Source: Deltaproteobacteria bacterium (GTDB lineage Bacteria > UBA10199 > DSSB01). Taken from it: a DNA stretch of 9,067 nt. The stretch lies in NCBI GenBank assembly GCA_020440745.1, contig JAGRNM010000042.1, forward strand, positions 1 to 9,067, written 5' to 3'. The notes under the pieces are model-generated. The model was given only the letters and a program-made list of their open reading frames with translations. It made no database searches and was not told where the DNA came from. This document shows positions 5,255-9,067 of this stretch, piece after piece (within the stretch, counting starts at the first letter, position 1; each line of letters opens with the position of its first letter). A program made the position numbers and the translations under genes.

Positions 5255-6895
5255 GGCGATGACTTCCAAACCATCGAGAACTCCATCTCCATCGCTATCA
5301 GGATTGAAGGGATCGCTACCGTAGATAACTTCGTCCGTATCCAAGAGAAAATCACCATCATCATCTAGGTCACAGACGTTACCTTGATCGTCTCCATCGG
5401 GATCAGCATGAGATCCGCTGGCGTCAAAGGGACAGTTGTCAAACTCATTGATCACACCATCACCATCAGAGTCCAAGCTACCCCAAGCTGCTGCTCCAAA
5501 GACAGCCGCTAAAGCATTCAATCGAGGAAAAGTAAGACCATTACGGTCATCCAAGACATCCACTCCCGTATTGATAAGTAGAGCTTCACTGTCACTAGGG
5601 CTAAGCTCAGGATTGGCGTCTTTCATTAAGGCAACTGTTCCCGCCACGTGGGGGGCGGCCTGGGAAGTGCCCGCCGCCGTAATGCCTGCCGCTTCAATAT
5701 AGGCGCCCGGAGCTAGTAAGCTAAGAAAAGGACTACTATTGGAAAAACAAGTCACTTGGTCGGCTTCTTCTTCTGCATCAAAACAAAGAGGAACAAACCA
5801 TCCAACCTCAGTATAAGAATCATAAACCGCCCCAACACTCACAGCTCCCGGCGTACAGGCAGGAGCGGCAATTCCGTTGGTAGAGGCTTCATTGCCAGAA
5901 GCAACTACCGGAAGCACCCCAGCTTCTCGAGCATTAGCAAAGGGAATAGCCGCCCAATTATCCATACAAGGCGTATTAAAGTGGGGGTAAGGAATTCCCA
6001 AACTTAAGTTCATGGAGACGATGTTATAAGTGGCTTGATTATTAATAACCCAGTTAATAGCTGCAATAATAGAATCAGTTGGCGCTACTGCTCCATCAAA
6101 GACATCCAGAGCAGCAATCTCCACCTCCGGGGCTACGCCGGCGACGATTCCCGAGACATTAGTACCATGTCCATTGTCGTCTAATTCCCCATCGTTGGGG
6201 GCAAAATCTTGCGAATAAACAACTCGGCAACTGGCAGGAGTCGCCACACCCGTACAAGAACCAAAAGCCGCATGAGTATAATCCGCACCCGTGTCTAAGA
6301 CCGCAACGGTGGTGCCTGCTCCGGTAAAACCCGAACCTAAGTTAATAGCTAGGTCTTGACCAATTAGAGGCAAACTTTCTGCTAAGAAAGGTTCTAAATT
6401 TTCAATCTCGTAAAGACGACGGATTTTGGAATCTTGCAGCAACTGAAGCAAAACCTGCGGATTGCTGGCTCTTAGATGCAGCATGGGAAGAGCATCGTAT
6501 TCATGCAAGGTTATGATCTGATTAGGAGTAAAACGACTTCTTAAATTATTTTTTATCTGACCGTAGTGGCTTTTCTTTAATCCTAGTTTAAGCCCCGGAT
6601 TATTTTGAGCTTGAGGATGACCCGCTAAAATCATTTCTTCTGATTGATGCTCTAACAAAATAATAAACTCGGGCTCCTCTTCTTCCGTCAGACGTTCTAA
6701 AACATCGGCGGGAATTTTATTAAGAGCTTCTTGAGGTAAATGCTCAACAGCAGAGGGTGGCAAGCCTGGATGGGGAGGTATAGCACTTGCTTGAGGGTTA
6801 ATTACCAAGCCTAAGGCAAATAACAAAAGTGCCAAACTAATATTGAATCGCCTTAAAAATTTTGCTTTTTCTTTGTACTTTGAAAGTGTTTTCAT
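5192..6895 (-). CDS. Subtilisin-type (S8) serine protease with propeptide, short TSP3 region and shared tail
   Basis: This 567-residue exported subtilase has a full catalytic set: D201 in VAVLDTGADYTH, H243 in DNGHGTNVSG, oxyanion N335 in ASGNEAS and S411 in AGTSQAAPHVAG. The usual Met of GTSMAAP is Gln here. The signal peptide spans about residues 1-38 (NPQASA). Residues about 70-170 look like an I9-type propeptide (EFIILLEHQS...LHEYDALPMLHL) that would act as chaperone and inhibitor. The catalytic domain covers about 175-465. A short TSP3 region (474-547) and the shared tail complete it. GGAAG within a conserved leader hairpin precedes the ATG. The gene precedes a small family protein by 38 bases. 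Subtilase cytotoxins pair a subtilase with a small B subunit, but here the C-terminus is TSP3 and not a B-binding domain, so that link is only suggestive. Confidence 0.95.
   Translation of the reverse strand: MKTLSKYKEKAKFLRRFNISLALLLFALGLVINPQASAIPPHPGLPPSAVEHLPQEALNKIPADVLERLTEEEEPEFIILLEHQSEEMILAGHPQAQNNPGLKLGLKKSHYGQIKNNLRSRFTPNQIITLHEYDALPMLHLRASNPQVLLQLLQDSKIRRLYEIENLEPFLAESLPLIGQDLAINLGSGFTGAGTTVAVLDTGADYTHAAFGSCTGVATPASCRVVYSQDFAPNDGELDDNGHGTNVSGIVAGVAPEVEIAALDVFDGAVAPTDSIIAAINWVINNQATYNIVSMNLSLGIPYPHFNTPCMDNWAAIPFANAREAGVLPVVASGNEASTNGIAAPACTPGAVSVGAVYDSYTEVGWFVPLCFDAEEEADQVTCFSNSSPFLSLLAPGAYIEAAGITAAGTSQAAPHVAGTVALMKDANPELSPSDSEALLINTGVDVLDDRNGLTFPRLNALAAVFGAAAWGSLDSDGDGVINEFDNCPFDASGSHADPDGDDQGNVCDLDDDGDFLLDTDEVIYGSDPFNPDSDGDGVLDGLEVIAGRNPTVHEPAILIAVTSHLH
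5255..5476 (-). repeat. Short TSP3 calcium-binding region in the subtilisin-type protease
   Basis: This codes for residues 474-547. There are about three units: DSDGDGVINEFDNCPFD, a DPDGDDQGNVCDLDDDGD unit with its Cys, and DPFNPDSDGDGVLDG. It is much shorter than the arrays in the other two proteases, which suggests that unit number changes readily while the tail stays fixed. Confidence 0.85.
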
Positions 6896-6945
6896 GAGGC
6901 TTCCTTTGGTTTTTTAAAGTTTAAAAAACCTTACCCGGAAGCTAC
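6896..6945 (-). promoter_or_regulatory. Type-1 leader hairpin sequestering the ribosome binding site, subtilisin-type copy
   Basis: GCTTCCGGGTAA (6942-6931) precedes a near-perfect GGTTTTTTAAA/TTTAAAAAACC stem, then AAAGGAAGCCTC and the ATG. The outer GCTTCC/GGAAGC pairing covers the Shine-Dalgarno. Further upstream, TTTAAGTCCTTA (7004-6993) and a TGTCTT are also shared with the trypsin-type leader. The conserved unit may therefore be about 110 bases long, starting at the stop of the upstream small gene. Confidence 0.6.
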
Positions 6946-6999
6946 GTTAAAAATTACTTAAGACACCTTTTTTTTGGGGAGACCACAGTCATTAAGGAC

Positions 7000-7362
7000 T
7001 TAAATTTTATCTACTTTTACATAAATAATCTCACAGGGATTGGATGTTTCTGCAATCCTCAAAGTGGTTAGAGGCTCTTGCATAGTAAAGGCGGTCAGTA
7101 ACAAAGAGTAGATTTGATCAAATAAGGGATTGGTACTTTTCAAAACAAAATCCTGTCCGCCGCCAAGGGTGCAATTAAGTGGACTTGTATCCACGCCGGC
7201 CACTCTTACAGAAACAATAGGCGGCGTCACACCACCATTGGGCACAAGTCTAGATATTTTTCCCGAGCAACTGATATTATTGCAGGATGCCTTCACCGCC
7301 GGACTGATTAAAGTTGCCAAGCTAATTAAAGTGATAATTAATAAGATGTTTTTTACTTTCAT
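7000..7362 (-). CDS. Small exported protein, 120 aa, member of the locus family
   Basis: The signal peptide spans about residues 1-25 and ends AVKA before SCNN. The mature chain opens with CSGKISRLVPNGG (the family's G-K-I strand) and contains four cysteines: C27, C32, C64 and C110. C64 and C110 correspond to the family pair, and C27/C32 may form a small extra loop. The helix is FDQIYSLLLTAFTMQEPLTTLRI (81-103), where the usual GK is lost. AGGAG lies about 8 bases before the ATG. It is 23 bases downstream of the preceding small gene, and its stop lies next to the conserved upstream part of the subtilisin leader. The function is unknown and no catalytic motif is visible. Confidence 0.84.
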   Translation of the reverse strand: MKVKNILLIITLISLATLISPAVKASCNNISCSGKISRLVPNGGVTPPIVSVRVAGVDTSPLNCTLGGGQDFVLKSTNPLFDQIYSLLLTAFTMQEPLTTLRIAETSNPCEIIYVKVDKI

Positions 7363-7385
7363 TTTTTATCTCCTCTTAATTTCTT

Positions 7386-7715
7386 TTAATTAAAATAAAA
7401 GTAACTAAGCTCTTCGGAATCAGGCCATTGATTGCAGGTATCTTTACCAAACATGCGAACCTGTTTTCCTGTGGAGTAGGCTGTCATCAGCCCTGTTAAT
7501 TGGGCCTTGCCTTCGGGTGTGGTCATATCAATGGTAAAACGTTCCGAACTAGCGCAGGCGGGAGGATTATTTCTTACCCCATTATTAGAAATAATCAGAA
7601 TACCATTGCCCATAAAGTGAGGCGTGTGCAGAGTGCCATAACCAGTATTGCCTGCTTTTGCCGAAGTACTTAGGCTTAAGCTAAGTAAAAAAATTAAAGT
7701 AAAAAAGTATTTCAT
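7386..7715 (-). CDS. Small exported protein, 109 aa, member of the locus family
   Basis: The signal peptide spans about residues 1-21 (TSAKA before GNTG). The mature part is about 88 residues with exactly two cysteines, C54 and C94, at the family positions. The helix and turn read GKAQLTGLMTAYSTGKQVRMFGKD (69-92), which contains the family's GK-x-V and is very like the corresponding helix recalled from PltB/SubB toxin B subunits. The chain ends in an aromatic strand (YFYFN). An AAGGA Shine-Dalgarno is present before the ATG. Gaps of 46 and 23 bases to its neighbours fit an operon of small exported proteins. Binding partner unknown. Confidence 0.84.
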   Translation of the reverse strand: MKYFFTLIFLLSLSLSTSAKAGNTGYGTLHTPHFMGNGILIISNNGVRNNPPACASSERFTIDMTTPEGKAQLTGLMTAYSTGKQVRMFGKDTCNQWPDSEELSYFYFN

Positions 7716-7761
7716 GTTGTTGTCCTTATTAATGCTGTTTGTTTTTTAAAGAAGCTGGGTT

Positions 7762-8109
7762 TTATTCGGTAATCGCGTAGCGAAAGGTTGGAAAAGTAGG
7801 CTGCGGCCCAAAGCAGCTGTCGATCATAAAGTCTATTTTCTTGCCGGCCACATAAGCCGCCATGATCATCGAGAGCATTTCCTTGCCATTAGGGTTGGTG
7901 GTTTCCCAGCGGACTGAGGTGGCTTCACACTGACTGGGGACGCCGACAAAATCTCCTGCTAGATTAGCAAAACAGATATTACTATTAATATGACAGCCCA
8001 CTCGAGTGATGGTTCTTAGGCCCGTGGGGTAATCGATAGCAAAGACAGTCGCAGGACTTAAGCTGAGTATACTTATAAAAAGACTAAGAATTATTTTTTT
8101 TATTTTCAT
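7762..8109 (-). CDS. Small exported protein, 115 aa, member of the locus family
   Basis: The signal peptide spans about residues 1-24 (PATVFA). There are four cysteines, C39, C46, C61 and C99; C61 and C99 fit the family pair, and C39/C46 may add a second disulfide. The helix and turn GKEMLSMIMAAYVAGKKIDFMIDSC (75-99) closely follow the family consensus. The Shine-Dalgarno AGGAG lies 6-10 bases before the ATG and overlaps a candidate inhibitory stem (see the leader at 8110-8173). It is encoded 63 bases after the stop of the preceding small gene. No enzyme signature is seen. Confidence 0.85.
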   Translation of the reverse strand: MKIKKIILSLFISILSLSPATVFAIDYPTGLRTITRVGCHINSNICFANLAGDFVGVPSQCEATSVRWETTNPNGKEMLSMIMAAYVAGKKIDFMIDSCFGPQPTFPTFRYAITE

Positions 8110-8173
8110 GAAGCTTCTCCTGATTCATTAAAAGAAAATGACTATTGATAAAGGGATCAAAACGAAAAGCTTC
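8110..8173 (-). promoter_or_regulatory. Possible inhibitory stem over the ribosome binding site of the 115-aa gene
   Basis: On the minus strand, GAAGCTTTTC (8173-8164) can pair with GAGAAGCTTC (8119-8110) over ten pairs, including one G-U. That would hide part of the AGGAGAAG Shine-Dalgarno. It resembles the outer stem of the type-1 leaders but lacks the GGGTAA motif and the inner hairpin. The loop is about 44 bases, so stability is uncertain. Confidence 0.3.
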
Positions 8174-8484
8174 TACTTAACCACGTAAGCCCAGCTGATA
8201 TTTTCAGCCACACCGCAGACATTATTACCCACAATATCGACTTGCTTACCGCTGACTTTAGAAGCCAAAAGGCCACTATAAAGAGCATTAAAGTTGGGAT
8301 GGCTGTTAAGTAAATGCCAACGATTGTTAATGCTTCCGCAACCTCCATCGGCTGCGGTGTATATTTCTATGTAATCTTCTTTAACGATTATATTAAGAAT
8401 CGTAGTGGTATAACTGCGGCCAGCCCAGCTAAGCTTGGGGATTAAAAGGGATACAAGGATTAAAAAAAGATAAAGTTTTTTCAC
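8173..8484 (-). CDS. Small exported protein, 103 aa, GTG start, member of the locus family
   Basis: Translation starts at GTG (8484), preceded by GAGGAAG; no in-frame ATG with a ribosome site is available nearby. The signal peptide spans about residues 1-21 (KLSWA). The mature chain of about 82 residues is the shortest of the family. It has two cysteines, C49 and C90, and the helix and turn FNALYSGLLASKVSGKQVDIVGNN (65-88). It is the first small gene of the run, following a 250-base gap, and it carries its own type-1 leader hairpin. That suggests it opens a transcription unit or is separately controlled. The function is unknown. Confidence 0.84.
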   Translation of the reverse strand: MKKLYLFLILVSLLIPKLSWAGRSYTTTILNIIVKEDYIEIYTAADGGCGSINNRWHLLNSHPNFNALYSGLLASKVSGKQVDIVGNNVCGVAENISWAYVVK

Positions 8485-8543
8485 TGAAGCTTCCTCTCTT
8501 ATTTTTAGTTAAAGTTTTTGAACTTTAACTTACCCGGAAGCTT
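8485..8543 (-). promoter_or_regulatory. Type-1 leader hairpin sequestering the ribosome binding site, 103-aa gene copy
   Basis: AAGCTTCCGGGTAA is followed by a nine-pair stem, GTTAAAGTT/AACTTTAAC with loop CAAA. A spacer and GAGGAAGCTTCA come next, then the GTG. The outer AAGCTTCC (8543-8536) pairs with GGAAGCTT (8494-8487). The inner stem is unrelated in sequence to the two protease leaders yet still pairs, while GCTTCCGGGTAA is unchanged. That is the pattern expected for a conserved RNA structure. Confidence 0.6.
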
Positions 8544-8734
8544 TTTATAAAAAATCCTGAGTTAAAGACTAATTAAAGAGGGGGTAGGGAGGGAAAAAAT
8601 ATAATCGACAAAAGTAGGAAGTGCGCCTTTAGCGATGCTAGGCTTAAGCTGTCAAGAGATTAAAAGAAAAACTTTGGTGTCTTTTAAGAAAACTTAAAAA
8701 AAGAGATTAAATCTTAGAGGCTTATTATATTAAT
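8544..8734. other. Noncoding part of the gap between the peroxiredoxin gene and the exported-protein run
   Basis: No credible gene is present here. Read on the minus strand, it holds a short AT-only palindrome with a T7 run just after the peroxiredoxin stop (about 8702-8716), which is at best a weak terminator. It also has an isolated TTGACA (8655-8650) without a good -10, and a TATAAA at 8549-8544 just before the leader hairpin without a good -35. A pyrimidine-rich patch lies at about 8578-8600. I expect the promoter of the run to be here but cannot place it. Confidence 0.5.
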
Positions 8735-9067
8735 CTATGATTTTAATTTTTTAATAGCGTTTAAGATTTCTTCGGCACTTAGTCGCACTTTATAATCGGG
8801 GTTGGAGTGCACATAAACAATCTTACCTGCTTGATTAATAATAAAGACCGAAGGTACCGGTAAAAGGTGATGGTTTTGACCGCTGTCAGCTTCGATATCA
8901 ATACCGTAGTTTTCTTTATAAAGTTTGACGGTTTCTTCATCCAGCTTAAAGGCTACGCCAAAAGCTTTCATGGCATCAGCCCCACTATCAGAATAAAGCT
9001 CATAGCCTTGCTTGTTGGCTTTTTTGCTAGCAGCGATTTTTTCTGGTTTATCAGGACTAATTGCTAG
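8735..9067 (-). CDS. Peroxiredoxin-like (AhpC/TSA, thioredoxin-fold) protein, N-terminus outside the window
   Basis: The frame is open without a stop to the right edge, giving 110 C-terminal residues. It begins LAISPDKPEKIAASKK, so the ATG at 8971 is internal and not the start. The visible part has the peroxiredoxin pattern: SPD after the strand following the active site, YELYSDSGADAMKAFGVAF, then HHLLPVPSVFIINQAGKIVYVHSNPDYKVRLS. The LPVPSVF segment includes the conserved cis-Pro region of thioredoxin folds. The peroxidatic Cys would lie in the missing N-terminal part, so activity cannot be checked. The likely role is thiol-dependent peroxide reduction in the cytoplasm. No signal peptide can be assessed. 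It is separated by 250 bases from the exported-protein genes and probably not functionally linked. Confidence 0.85.
   Translation of the reverse strand, partial: LAISPDKPEKIAASKKANKQGYELYSDSGADAMKAFGVAFKLDEETVKLYKENYGIDIEADSGQNHHLLPVPSVFIINQAGKIVYVHSNPDYKVRLSAEEILNAIKKLKS

Noticed and set aside
7130..7393. Plus-strand frame opposite the 120-aa gene
   Set aside because: Its hydrophobic end is the antisense of the signal peptide of the real gene and it has no supporting ribosome site.
8157..8348. Minus-strand frame with a hydrophobic, membrane-like translation
   Set aside because: It overlaps the 103-aa exported protein in another frame; that gene has the signal peptide, ribosome site and family motifs, and this one has none.
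8627..8655. Promoter with a perfect TTGACA on the minus strand
   Set aside because: At 17 bases spacing the -10 reads CTAAAG, a poor match; kept only as a remark in the gap description.
8702..8716. Rho-independent terminator after the peroxiredoxin gene
   Set aside because: The stem is four or five A-T-rich pairs followed by T7; too weak to call.
8735..8971. A 78-aa peroxiredoxin fragment starting at the ATG at 8971
   Set aside because: The frame continues upstream to the window edge with clear peroxiredoxin sequence, so this ATG is internal.

Overview
All genes in this window lie on the minus strand. It is a compact run of eleven complete genes for exported proteins, with a peroxiredoxin-like gene cut by the right edge. 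Every complete gene begins with an N-terminal signal peptide or lipoprotein signal. The DNA is AT-rich, TAA, TAG and TGA all act as stops, and clear Shine-Dalgarno sequences precede most starts. The cleavable signals and one candidate lipobox fit a Gram-negative bacterium. I cannot name the lineage from the sequence.

Read in the direction of transcription (right to left), the order is as follows. First come the 3' part of the peroxiredoxin gene (8735-9067) and a 250-base gap. Four small exported proteins of 103-120 residues follow (8173-8484, 7762-8109, 7386-7715, 7000-7362). Next is a subtilisin-type protease (5192-6895) and another small protein (4800-5153). Then a trypsin-type protease (3128-4660) and a metzincin-type metalloprotease (1403-3052) lie next to each other. 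The run ends with two more small proteins (961-1365, 596-934) and a 180-residue exported protein of a different type (30-572).

Three layers of shared sequence tie the locus together. (1) The three proteases belong to unrelated catalytic families. All three end in an Asp-rich thrombospondin type 3 (TSP3) calcium-binding array followed by an almost identical 20-residue tail, GRNPxxHEPAILIAVTSHLx. DNA differences in the tail are mostly silent, which points to selection on the peptide. (2) Seven small exported proteins look like one diverged family. They share a G-x-I/V-like first strand, a conserved Cys pair about 38-46 residues apart, and an amphipathic helix ending in (A/S)xGKxVD-x-x-x-(D/N). 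The pattern recalls the OB-fold B subunits of AB5 toxins (PltB/SubB type); this is inference from memory. (3) Three genes carry a 5' leader in which an invariant GCTTCCGGGTAA precedes a hairpin and can pair with the Shine-Dalgarno. The inner stem differs in sequence between copies but still pairs. Two other genes share a second leader type.

The locus therefore looks like a modular set of secreted hydrolases and small binding proteins, assembled by swapping 5' leaders and 3' tails. It may be regulated at translation. What the small proteins bind, and whether they work with the proteases, is not shown by the sequence.
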